NCBI RefSeq assembly: GCF_051014445.1
Contig: NW_027488366.1
Coordinates: 16,324,001-16,388,000 of the forward strand
Reading direction: 5' to 3'
Origin: Colletes latitarsis
Taxonomy: Eukaryota; Arthropoda; Insecta; Hymenoptera; Colletidae
DNA length: 64,000 nt
In this document: positions 1-9,552 of the stretch, one piece after another
How positions within the stretch are numbered: the first letter of the stretch is position 1
Layout: each line of letters starts with the position of its first letter
Made by a program: the position numbers and the translations under genes
The notes under the pieces: model-generated
The model's database searches: none
What the model was told of the DNA's origin: nothing
The model's input: the letters and a program-made list of their open reading frames with translations, nothing else

Positions 1-1078
1 AACAAGTATGAGAAAAACGCGAAAGTATTAGCCTGATGAGGGCAAATCCTAAACGTAACCCAGACCTAACATACGTTATCCGCTAAAATATTTATCAAGA
101 CCAGGTTTAATTGAATGTTTCAGCATGGTACCACATTACTACGTGATACAATCCGAAAATAGCCCAGGATCTAGCCATGAAGTATGAGAAATATGCGAAA
201 GTATGAGCCTGATGAGGGCAAATCCTAGACCTAACCCAGACCTAACATGCGTTATCCTCTAAAATATTTATCAAGACCAGGTTTAATTGAATGTTTCAGT
301 GTGGTACCACATTACTATGTGATCCAAACTAGAAAATAACCCAGGATCTGTTCAACGAGTATGTGAAGTGTGCGAAAGTTTGAGTCTCATGAGGGCAAAT
401 CCCAGACATATCCCGGTCCTAACATGTGTTATCCTCTAATATATTTATCAAGACCAGGTTTAATTGACAGTTTTAGTGTGGTACCACATTACTACGTGAG
501 CCAAACCAGAAAAAACCCAGGATCCGTTCAACAAGTATGTGAAGAATGCGAAAGTATGAGTGTGATGAGTGAAAATCCCAGGCCTGACCCAGATCTAACA
601 TGCGTTATCCTCTAAAATATTGAGCGAAACCAGGTTTAATGGACTGTTTCAGTGTGGTACCACACTACTATGGGATCCAAACCAGAAAAAACCCAGGATC
701 TGTTCAACAAGTATGTGAAAAACGCGAAAGTATGAGCCTGATGAGAGCAAATCCCAGACCAATCCCAGACCTAACTTGTGTTATCCTCTAAAATATTGAT
801 CGAAACCAGGTTTAATTGAATGTTTCAGTGTGGTACCATATTACTACGTGATCCAAACCAGTAAAAACCCAGGATCCGTTCTACAAGTATGTGAAAAACG
901 CGAAAGTATGAGTCTGATGAGTGAAAAAACCAGGCCTGACCGAGACCTAACATGCGTTATCCTCTAAAATATTGAGCGAAACCAGGTTTAATGGACTGTT
1001 TCAGTGTGGTACCACACTACTACGGGATCCAAACCAGAAAAAACCCAGGATCTGTTCAACAAGTATGTGAAAAACGCG
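1..1078 (+). repeat. Duplicated segment, copy 1 (partner 4756-6010)
   Basis: Bases 1-910 match 4756-5665 at an offset of 4755, close to 27 monomers, with a few differences (for example 'cgctaaaa' near 81, 'aatcccagacc' near 763). Private variants such as 'gtattagcctg', 'aaacgtaaccc' and 'acatacgtt' are shared. From about 910 the match resumes at an offset one monomer larger (4932), marked by the rare 'gaccgagacc' at about 938 and 5870. One copy has therefore gained or lost a single monomer. Confidence 0.8.
803..813. other. Core 11-bp palindrome of the monomer (example)
   Basis: AAACC-A-GGTTT has perfect 5-bp arms around one central base. It occurs in most non-type-A monomers. In B' monomers the central base is T (for example 2740-2750), so the arms are unchanged. 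Type-A monomers have 'agaccaggttt', which breaks one pair. Whether any protein binds it is unknown. Confidence 0.7.
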
Positions 1079-2864
1079 ACAGCATGAGCCTGATGTGGGC
1101 AAATCCCAGACCTATCCCAGACCTAACTTGCGTTGTCCTCTAAAATATTGATGGAAACCAGGTTTAATTGACTGTTTCAGTGTTGTACTTCATTACTACG
1201 TGATGCAATCCAGAAAAAGCTCAGGATCTAGCCATCAAGTATGAGAAATATGCGAAAGAATGAGCCTGATGGGAGCAAATCCCAGACCTATCTCGGACCT
1301 AACTTGCGATATCCTCCAAAATATTGATCGAAACCAGGTTTAATGGACTGTTTCAGTGTGGTACCACACTACTATGGGATCCAAACCAGAAAAAACCCAG
1401 GATCTGTTCAACAAGTATGTGAAAAACGCGAAAGTATGAGCCTGATGAGGGCGAATCCCAGACCTATGCCAGACCTAACTGGCGTTGTCCTCTAAGATAC
1501 TGATGGAAACCAGGTTTAATTGAATGTTTCAGTGTGGTACCACTTTACTACGTGATCTAAAGCAGAAAAAACCCTCGATCAGGTCAACATGTATGTTAAA
1601 ACTGCGAAAGTATGACCCTGATGTGGGCAAATCCCAGGCCTAACCCAGACCTAACTTGCGTTGTCCTCTAAAATATTGATGGAAACCAGGTTTCATTGAC
1701 TGTTTCAGTGTGGTACTACAATACTACGTGATGCAATCCAGAAAAAGCCCAGGATCTAGCCATCAAGTATGAGAAATATGCGAAAGAATGAGCCTGATGA
1801 GGGCAAATCCCAGACCTATCCCAGACCTAACATGCGTTATCCTCTAATATATTTATCAAGACCAGGTTTAATTGACAGTTTTAGTGTGGTACCACATTAC
1901 TACGTGATCCAAACCAGAAAAAACCCAGGATCCGTTCAAAAAGTATGTGAAGAATGCGCAAGTATGAGTGTGATGAGTGAAAATCCCAGGCCTGACCTAG
2001 ACCTAACATGCGTTATCCTCTAAAATATTGAGCGAAACCAGGTTTAATGGACTGTTTCGGTGTGGTACAACACTACTACGGGATCCAAACCAGAAAATAA
2101 GCCAGGATCTGTTCAACAAGTATGTGAAAAACGCGACAGCATGAGCATGATGTGGGCAAATCCCAGACCTAACCCAGACCTAACTTGCGTTGTCCTCTAA
2201 AATATTGATGGAAACCTGGTTTCATTGACTGTTTCAGTGTGGTACTACAATACTACGTGATGCAATCCAGAAAAAGCCCAGGATCTAGCCATCAAGTATG
2301 AGAAATATGCGAAAGAATGAGTCTGATGAGGGCAAATCCCAGACCTATACCAGACCTAACTTGCGTTGTCCTCTAAAGTATTGATGGAAACCAGGTTTAA
2401 TTGACTGTTTCAGTGTTGTACTTCATTACTACGTGATGCAATCCAGAAAAAGCCCAGGATCTAGCCATCAAGTATGAGAAATATGCGAAAGAATGAGCCT
2501 GATGGGAGCAAATCCCAGACCTAACCTAGACCTAGCATGAATTATTCTCTAAAATATTGGTCGAAACCAGGTTTAATTGACTGTTTCAGTGTGGAACCAC
2601 ATTACTACGTGATCCAACCCAGAAAAAACCCAGGATCAGTTCAACAAGTATGTGAAGAATGCGAAAGTATGAGTCTGATGAGTGAAAATCCCAGGCCTAA
2701 CCTAGACCTAACATGCGTTGTCCTCAAAAATATTGATCGAAACCTGGTTTAATCGACTGTTTCAGTGTGGTACCACATTACTATGTGATCCAAACCAGAA
2801 AATAACCCAGGATCTGTTCAACGAGTATGTGAAGTGTGCGAAAGTATGAGTCTGATGAGGGCAA

Positions 2865-2886
2865 ATCCCAGACCTATCCCAGACCT
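2865..2886 (+). repeat. 11-bp direct repeat inside the monomer (example)
   Basis: 'atcccagacct' occurs twice head to tail (2865-2875 and 2876-2886). The same doublet, exact or with one or two changes, is in almost every monomer. The retroelement target is the second half of this doublet plus 'aac'. Confidence 0.85.
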
Positions 2887-3241
2887 AACATGCGTTATCC
2901 TCTAAAATATTTATCAAGACCAGGTTTAATTGATTGTTTCAGTGTGGACCCACATAAATACGTGATCCAAAGCAGAAAAAACCCAGGATCCGTTCAACAA
3001 GTATGTGAAGAATGCGAAAGTATGAGTCTGATGAGTGAAAAAACCAGGCCTGACCTAGACCTAACATGCGTTATCCTCTAAAATATTGAGCGAAACCAGG
3101 TTTAATGGACTGTTTCAGTGTGGTACCACACTACTACGGGATCCAAACCAGAAAAAACCCAGGATCTGTTCAACAAGTATGTGAAAAACGCGACAGCATG
3201 AGCATGATGTGGGCAAATCCCAGACCTATCCCAGACCTAAC

Positions 3242-3417
3242 TTGCGTTGTCCTCTAAAATATTGATGGAAACCAGGTTTAATTGACTGTTTCAGTGTTGT
3301 ACTTCATTACTACGTGATGCAATGCAGAAAAAGCTCAGGATCTAGCCATCAAGTATGAGAAATATGCGAAAGAATGAGCCTGATGGGAGCAAATCCCAGA
3401 CCTATCTCGGACCTAAC
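3242..3417 (+). repeat. Reference monomer, type G
   Basis: The signature is 'gttgtcctct', 'attgatggaaaccagg', 'gttgtacttcattac', 'gtgatgcaatgcag' and 'tagccatcaagtatgagaa', with 'gaaagaatgagcctgatggg'. It lacks the 'ggtacc' hexamer because of the change to 'gttgtacttc'. Type G usually follows type E and precedes type N. Confidence 0.9.
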
Positions 3418-4755
3418 TTGCGATATCCTCCAAAATATTGATCGAAACCAGGTTTAATGGACTGTTTCAGTGTGGTACCACACTACTATGGGATCCAAAC
3501 TAGAAAAAACCCAGGATCTGTTCAACAAGTATGTGAAAAACGCGACAGCATGAGCCTGATGTGGGCAAATCCCAGACCTATCCCAGACCTAACTTGCGTT
3601 GTCCTCTAAAATATTGATGGAAACCAGGTTTAATTGACTGTTTCAGTGTTGTACTTCATTACTACGTGATCCAAACCAGAAAAAACGCAGGATCCGTTCA
3701 ACAAGTATGTGAAGAATGCGAAAGTATGAGTCTGATGAGGGCAAATCCCAGACCTATCCCAGACCTAACTTGCGTTATCCTCTAAAATATTGATCGAAAC
3801 CAGGTTTAAATGACTGTTTCAGTGTTGTACTTCATTACTACGTGATCCAAACCAGAAAAAACCCAGGATCAGTTCAACAAGTATGTGAAAAACGCGACAG
3901 CATGAGCATGATGTGGGCAAATCCCAGACCTATCCCAGACCTAACTTGCGTTGTCCTCTAAAATATTGATGGAAACCAGGTTTAATTGACTGTTTCAGTG
4001 TTGTACTTCATTACTACGTGATGCAATGCAGAAAAAGCTCAGGATCTAGCCATCAAGTATGAGAAATATGCGAAAGAATGAGCCTGATGGGAGCAAATCC
4101 CAGACCTATCTCGGACCTAACTTGCGTTGTCCTCTAAAATATTGATGGAAACCAGGTTTAATTGACTGTTTCAGTGTTGTACTTCATTACTACGTGATGC
4201 AATGCAGAAAAAGCTCAGGATCTAGCCATCAAGTATGAGAAATATGCGAAAGAATGAGCCTGATGGGAGCAAATCCCAGACCTATCTCGGACCTAACTTG
4301 CGATATCCTCCAAAATATTGGTCGAAACCAGGTTTAATTGACTGTTTCAGTGTGGTCCCACATTACTACGTGATCCAAACCAGAAAAAACGCAGGATCCG
4401 TTCAACAAGTATGTGAAGAATGCGAAAGTATGAGTCTGATGAGGGCAAATCCCAGACCTATCCCAGACCTAACTTGCGTTATCCTCTAAAATATTGATCG
4501 AAACCAGGGTTAATTGACTGTTTCAGTGTGGTCCCACATTACTACGTGATCCAAACCAGAAAAAACGCAGGATCCGTTCAACAAGTATGTGAAGAATGCG
4601 AAAGTATGAGTCTGATGAGGGCAAATCCCAGACCTATCCCAGACCTAACTTGCGTTATCCTCTAAAATATTGATCGAAACCAGGTGTAATCGACTGTTTC
4701 AGTGTGGAACCACATTACTACGTGATCCAAACCAGAAAAAACCCAGGATCAGTTC

Positions 4756-6010
4756 AACAAGTATGAGAAAAACGCGAAAGTATTAGCCTGATGAGGGCAA
4801 ATCCTAAACGTAACCCAGACCTAACATACGTTATCCTCTAAAATATTTATCAAGACCAGGTTTAATTGAATGTTTCAGCATGGTACCACATTACTACGTG
4901 ATACAATCCGAAAATAGCCCAGGATCTAGCCATGAAGTATGAGAAATATGCGAAAGTATGAGCCTGGTGAGGGCAAATCCTAGACCTAACCCAGACCTAA
5001 CATGCGTTATCCTCTAAAATATTTATCAAGACCAGGTTTAATTGAATGTTTCAGTGTGGTACCACATTACTATGTGATCCAAACTAGAAAATAACCCAGG
5101 ATCTGTTCAACGAGTATGTGAAGTGTGCGAAAGTTTGAGTCTCATGAGGGCAAATCCCAGACATATCCCGGTCCTAACATGTGTTATCCTCTAATATATT
5201 TATCAAGACCAGGTTTAATTGACAGTTTTAGTGTGGTACCACATTACTACGTGAGCCAAACCAGAAAAAACCCAGGATCCGTTCAACAAGTATGTGAAGA
5301 ATGCGAAAGTATGAGTGTGATGAGTGAAAATCCCAGGCCTGACCCAGATCTAACATGCGTTATCCTCTAAAATATTGAGCGAAACCAGGTTTAATGGACT
5401 GTTTCAGTGTGGTACCACACTACTATGGGATCCAAACCAGAAAAAACCCAGGATCTGTTCAACAAGTATGTGAAAAACGCGAAAGTATGAGCCTGATGAG
5501 AGCAAATCCCAGACCTATCCCAGACCTAACTTGCGTTATCCTCTAAAATATTGATCGAAACCAGGTTTAATTGAATGTTTCAGTGTGGTACCATATTACT
5601 ACGTGATCCAAACCAGTAAAAACCCAGGATCCGTTCTACAAGTATGTGAAAAACGCGAAAGTATGAGCCTGATGAGGGCAAATCCCAGACCTATCCCAGA
5701 CCTAACATGCGTTATCCTCTAAAATATTTATCAAGACAAGGTTTAATTGATTGTTTCAGTGTGGACCCACATAACTACGTGATCCAAAGCAGAAAAAACC
5801 CAGGATCCGTTCAACAAGTATGTGAAGAATGCGAAAGTATGAGTCTGATGAGTGAAAAAACCAGGCCTGACCGAGACCTAACATGCGTTATCCTCTAAAA
5901 TATTGAGCGAAACCAGGTTTAATGGACTGTTTCAGTGTGGTACTACACTACTACGGGATCCAAACCAGAAAAAACCCAGGATCTGTTCAACAAGTATGTG
6001 AAAAACGCGA
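4756..6010 (+). repeat. Duplicated segment, copy 2 (partner 1-1078)
   Basis: This is the longer partner of 1-1078. It holds an extra type-A monomer (about 5666-5842) that copy 1 does not have. Confidence 0.8.
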
Positions 6011-6679
6011 AAGTATGAGCCTGATGAGAGCAAATCCCAGACCTATCCCAGACCTAACTTGCGTTGTCCTCTAAAATATTGATCGAAACCAGGGTTAATT
6101 GACTGTTTCAGTGTGGTCCCACATTACTACGTGATCAAAACCAGAAAAAACGCAGGATCCGTTCAACAAGTATGTGAAGAATGCGAAAGTATGAGTCTGA
6201 TGAGGGCAAATCCCAGACCTATCCCAGACCTAACTTGCGTTATCCTCTAAAATATTGATCGAAACCAGGGTTAATTGACTGTTTCAGTGTGGTACCATAT
6301 TACTACGTGATCCAAACCAGTAAAAACCCAGGATCCGTTCTACAAGTATGTGAAAAACGCGAAAGTATGAGTCTGATGAGGGCAAATCCCAGACCTATCC
6401 CAGACCTAACTTGCGTTATCCTCTAAAATATTGATCGAAACCAGGGTTAATTGACTGTTTCAGTGTGGTCCCACATTACTACGTGATCCAAACCAGAAAA
6501 AACGCAGGATCCGTTCAACAAGTATGTGAAGAATGCGAAAGTATGAGTCTGATGAGGGCAAATCCCAGACCTATCCCAGACCTAACTTGCGTTAACCTCT
6601 AAAATATTGATCGAAACCAAGTTTAATCGACTGTTTCAGTGTGGAACCACATTACTACGTGATCCAAACCAGTAAAAAC

Positions 6680-7751
6680 CCAGGATCTGTTCAATAAGTA
6701 TGAGAAATATGCGAAAGAATGAGCCTGATGGGAGCAAATCCCAGACCTAACCTAGACCTAACATGAATTATTCTCTAAGATATTGGTCGTTACCAGGTTT
6801 AATTGACTGTTTCAGTGTGGAACCACATTACTACGTGATCCAAACCAGAAAAAACCCAGGATCAGTTCAACAAGTATGTGAAGAATGCGAAAGTATGAGT
6901 CTGATGTGTGAAAATCCCAGGGCTGACCTAGACCTAACATGCGTTATCCTCTAAAATATTGAGCGAAACCAGGTTTAATGGACTGTTTCAGTGTGGTACC
7001 ACACTACTATGGGATCCAAACCAGAAAAAACCCAGGATCTGTTCAACAAGTATGTGAAAAACGCGAAAGTATGAGCCTGATGAGAGCAAATCCCAGACCT
7101 ATCCCAGACCTAATTTGCGTTGTCCTCTAAAATATTCATTGAAACCAGGTTTAGTTGACTGTTTCAGTGTTGTACTTCATTACTACGTGATGCAATCCAG
7201 AAACAGCCCAGGATCTAGCCATCAAGTATGAGAAATATGCGAAAGAATGAGCCTGATGAGAGCGAATCCCAGACCTATCCCAGACCTAACTTGCGTTGTC
7301 CTCTAAAATATTGATTGAAACCAGGTTTAATTGACTGTTTCAGTGTTGTACTTCATTACTGCGTGATGCAATCCAGAAAAAGCCCAGGATCTAGCCATCA
7401 AGTATGAGAAATATGCGAAAGAATGAGCCTGATGGGAGCAAATCCCAGACCTAACCTGGACCTAACATGAATTATTCTCTAAAATATTTATCAAGACCAG
7501 GTTTAATTGATTGTTTCAGTGTGGACCCACATAACTACGTGATCCAAACCAGAAAAAACCCAGGATCCGTTCAACAAGTATGTGAAGAATGCGAAAGTAT
7601 GGGTCTGATGAGTGAAAAAACCAGGCCTGACCTAGACCTAACATGCGTTATCCTCTAAAATATTGATGGAAACCAGGTTTCATTGACTGTTTCAGTGTGG
7701 TACTACGTTACTACGTGATGCAATCCAGAAAAAACCCAGGATCTGTTCAAC
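6680..7751 (+). repeat. Six-monomer segment repeated at 12.05 and 18.30 kb
   Basis: This segment of about 1.07 kb recurs at about 12050-13121 (offset 5370) and about 18300-19371 (a further 6250). The start is marked by 'ttcaataagtatgag' and the rare 'ggtcgttaccagg'. This copy has private changes ('taatttgcg', 'tttagttg', 'aaacagccc', 'actgcgtg') absent from the other two, which are closer to each other. Confidence 0.75.
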
Positions 7752-7980
7752 GAGTATGTGAAGTGTGCGAAAGTATGAGTCTCATGAGGGCAAATCCCAG
7801 ACCTATCCCAGACCTAACATGCGTTATCCTCTAAAATATTTATCCAGAACAGGTTTCATTGAATGTTTCAGTGTGGTACCACTTTACTACGTGATCCAAT
7901 CCAGAAATAGCCCAGGATCTAGCCATGAAGTATGAGAAATATGCGATAGTAAGAGCCTGATGAGGGCAAATCCTAGACCT

Positions 7981-7994
7981 ATCCCAGACCTAAC
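7981..7994. repeat. Target-site duplication, left of insert 1
   Basis: The sequence 'atcccagacctaac' precedes the T tract and is repeated immediately after the insert. Two following T residues could also belong to the duplication, so its length is 14-16 bp. Confidence 0.92.
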
Positions 7995-8051
7995 TTTTTT
8001 TTTTTTTTTTTTTTTTTTTTTGTCGTGGGGAAAATCTTCGAAAGACTCCCA

Positions 8052-8075
8052 CCCACCTCCTTGGGGTGAGGTGGG
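8052..8075. other. Hairpin A in insert 1, nearest the poly(A) tail
   Basis: The arms 'cccacctc' (8052-8059) and 'gaggtggg' (8068-8075) enclose an 8-nt loop. The stem is longer in insert 3 (41324-41362), so this copy has partly lost it. A stem just before the tail is where many LINE/SINE RNAs are recognised by reverse transcriptase; applying that here is inference. Confidence 0.8.
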
Positions 8076-8092
8076 AGGGGTGTGTGGGATTC

Positions 8093-8120
8093 CCCGCGCC
8101 CGTACAACGACAGGCGCGGG
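8093..8120. other. Hairpin B in insert 1
   Basis: The arms 'cccgcgcc' (8093-8100) and 'ggcgcggg' (8113-8120) form a perfect 8-bp stem with a 12-nt loop 'cgtacaacgaca'. Insert 3 has one mismatch in the left arm ('cccacgcc'). Confidence 0.8.
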
Positions 8121-8163
8121 ACCTACCCACTAAAAACCCCACGGTGACCCTTCGGCACGCTTT

Positions 8164-8209
8164 GGGAGGATACCGGGAATCGCTCGAAGCATTCTTCCGG
8201 TATCCTCCC
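8164..8209. other. Hairpin C in insert 1, longest stem
   Basis: The arms 'gggaggataccgg' (8164-8176) and 'ccggtatcctccc' (8197-8209) form a perfect 13-bp stem around a 20-nt loop. Inserts 2 and 3 keep it; insert 4 has one change in the right arm ('tatcttccc'). Confidence 0.85.
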
Positions 8210-8237
8210 CGTGCCCGCGCTTTCGCGCCCATCCCCC

Positions 8238-8258
8238 GGGGGGACAATCGGTCCCCCC
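8238..8258. other. Hairpin D in insert 1
   Basis: The arms 'ggggggac' (8238-8245) and 'gtcccccc' (8251-8258) form a perfect 8-bp stem with a 5-nt loop 'aatcg'. It is unchanged in all four inserts. Confidence 0.85.
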
Positions 8259-8277
8259 AGTAGACACACTGCCTCAT

Positions 8278-8310
8278 AGCGGCGGGACGGGGCCACTCCA
8301 TCCCGCCGCT
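8278..8310. other. Hairpin E in insert 1
   Basis: The arms 'agcggcggga' (8278-8287) and 'tcccgccgct' (8301-8310) form a perfect 10-bp stem with a 13-nt loop. Insert 3 has one mismatch ('tccagccgct'). Confidence 0.85.
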
Positions 8311-8334
8311 ATCCGTCCCGGGGCCGCGTTTAGT

Positions 8335-8364
8335 GGCGGCTGCGAGCCCCAACTCGCAACCGCC
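8335..8364. other. Hairpin F in insert 1
   Basis: The arms 'ggcggctgcgag' (8335-8346) and 'ctcgcaaccgcc' (8353-8364) form an 11-of-12 stem, with one C/A mismatch, around a 6-nt loop 'ccccaa'. Confidence 0.8.
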
Positions 8365-8421
8365 CGCGACCCCGTTTCCACCCCTCGGCGGCCGGGCGTT
8401 CATGGCCGCACCAGACCGCCG

Positions 8422-8435
8422 ATCCCAGACCTAAC
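8422..8435. repeat. Target-site duplication, right of insert 1
   Basis: The second copy of 'atcccagacctaac', followed by 'ttgcg', resumes the satellite exactly in phase. Confidence 0.92.
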
Positions 8436-8496
8436 TTGCGTTATCCTCTAAAATATTGATCGAAACCAGGTTTAATTGACTGTTTCAGCGTGGTAC

Positions 8497-9024
8497 CACA
8501 TTACTACGTGATACAATGCAGAAACAGCCTAGGATCTAGCCATGAAGTATGAGAAATATGCGAAAGTATGAGCCTGATGAGGGCAAATCCTAGACGTAAC
8601 CCAGACCTAACATGAGTTACCCTCTAAAATATTTATCAAGACCAGGTTTAATTGAACGTTTCAGTGTGGTACCACATTACTACGTGATCCAAACCAGAAA
8701 AAACCCAGGATCTGTTCAACAAGTATGAGAAATATGCGAAAGAATGAGCCTGATGAGAGCAAATCCCAGACCTAACCTAGACCTAACATGCGTTGTCCTC
8801 TAAGATATTGATGGAAACCAGGTTTAATTGACTGTTTCAGTGTTGTACTTCATTACTACGTAATACAAACCAGAAAAAACCCAGGATCTGTTCAACAAAT
8901 ATGTGAAAAACGCGAAAGTATGAGCCTGATGAGGGCGAATCCCAGACCTATGCCAGACCTAACTTGCGTTGTCCTCTAAGATATTGATGGAAACCAGGTT
9001 TAATTGACTGTCTCAGTGTTGTAC
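8497..9024 (+). repeat. Three-monomer (528-bp) tandem duplication, first copy
   Basis: This 528-bp unit is followed directly by a near-identical copy at 9025-9552. Shared private variants include 'cagcctagg', 'gacgtaaccc', 'gagttaccctc' and 'tgaacgtttc'. The junction is the hybrid 'gtgttgtaccacatt' at about 9015-9030: a G-type left half ('gttgtac') joined to a 'ggtaccacatt'-type right half at the shared GTAC (9021-9024). Macro-unit 2 has only one copy, so this postdates the macro-duplication or was lost from unit 2. Confidence 0.85.
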
Positions 9025-9552
9025 CACATTACTACGTGATATAATGCAGAAACAGCCTAGGATCTAGCCATGAAGTATGAGAAATATGCGAAAGTATGAG
9101 CCTGATGAGGGCAAATCCTAGACGTAACCCAGACCTAACATGAGTTACCCTCTAAAATATTTATCAAGACCAGGTTTAATTGAACGTTTCAGTGTGGTAC
9201 CACATTACTACGTGATCCAAACCAGAAAAAACCCAGGATCTGTTCAACAAGTATGAGAAATATGCGAAAGAATGAGCCTGATGAGAGCAAATCCCAGACC
9301 TAACCTAGACCTAACATGCGTTGTCCTCTAAGATATTGATGGAAACCAGGTTTAATTGACTGTTTCAGTGTTGTACTTCATTACTACGTAATACAAACCA
9401 GAAAAAACCCAGGATCTGTTCAACAAATATGTGAAAAACGCGAAAGTATGAGCCTGATGAGGGCGAATCCCAGACCTATGCCAGACCTAACTTGCGTTGT
9501 CCTCTAAGATATTGATGGAAACCAGGTTTAATTGACTGTCTCAGTGTTGTAC
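9025..9552 (+). repeat. Three-monomer tandem duplication, second copy
   Basis: This is the partner of 8497-9024 with few differences (for example 'gatataatgcag' for 'gatacaatgcag'). The high similarity suggests a recent event. Confidence 0.85.

Larger units (their letters stand above)
1..7994 (+). repeat. 176-bp satellite array, block 1
   Basis: This block is uninterrupted head-to-tail monomers of about 176 bp. The period is visible from recurring landmarks: 'gttatcctctaaaatatt', 'aaccaggtttaat', 'cagtgtggtacc', 'cccaggatc', 'gtatgtgaag' and 'cccagacctaac'. Spacings between equivalent landmarks are 176 or multiples such as 352 and 528. All six monomer types used in this annotation are present. 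Short open frames repeat once per monomer, but 176 is not a multiple of 3 and most monomers carry 'ctctaa', so they close again at once; I do not call them genes. The block is internally duplicated (1-1078 with 4756-6010). It ends at the left target duplication of insert 1. Nothing else is seen in it. Confidence 0.97.
7995..8421 (-). mobile_element. Insert 1: GC-rich poly(A) retroelement (SINE or 5'-truncated LINE)
   Basis: A 427-bp GC-rich block breaks the AT-rich array. On the plus strand it begins with 27 T (7995-8021), so the element is on the minus strand with a poly(A) tail. It ends at 'cagaccgccg' and is flanked by a 14-16 bp direct repeat of satellite. Tail plus target duplication is the signature of target-primed reverse transcription (established for LINEs and SINEs). 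The body carries at least six inverted repeats. I see no A-box/B-box pair and no recognisable reverse transcriptase, so it is either a non-autonomous SINE-like element or the 3' end of a LINE. The minus-strand motif 'gggtttttagtgggta' reminds me of the 3' ends of arthropod R1-like LINEs, but that is from memory and unverified. A minus-strand open frame (8403 to 7990) reads into the tail as lysines, so I do not call it a gene. Confidence 0.88.

Noticed and set aside
370..615. Open frame of 81 residues, and the many similar 63-84 residue plus-strand frames in the window
   Set aside because: They repeat once per satellite monomer, shift frame with every 176 bp, end at a shared 'ctctaa', and vary at random places including stops. 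No known domain or conserved start context is seen.
8066..8263. Plus-strand 65-codon frame in the inserts (100 codons in insert 3)
   Set aside because: It lies antisense to the element across hairpins, and its length changes with the T tract and flank. No recognisable protein.
7990..8403. Minus-strand frame of 137 codons in insert 1, with counterparts in inserts 2-4
   Set aside because: It has no stop before the poly(A) tail and ends in lysines. GC-rich DNA has few stops, hairpin arms explain much of the sequence, and the ATG is GTG in insert 4. A decayed piece of a LINE protein is not excluded but not supported.
7995..8421. tRNA- or 5S-derived SINE head
   Set aside because: No A-box/B-box pair at a plausible spacing is seen on the minus strand near the 5' end. 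The element's class is left open.
7995..8421. Ribosomal RNA fragment, suggested by GC-rich hairpins
   Set aside because: I recognise no conserved rRNA core stretch, and a poly(A) tail with target duplication points to retrotransposition.
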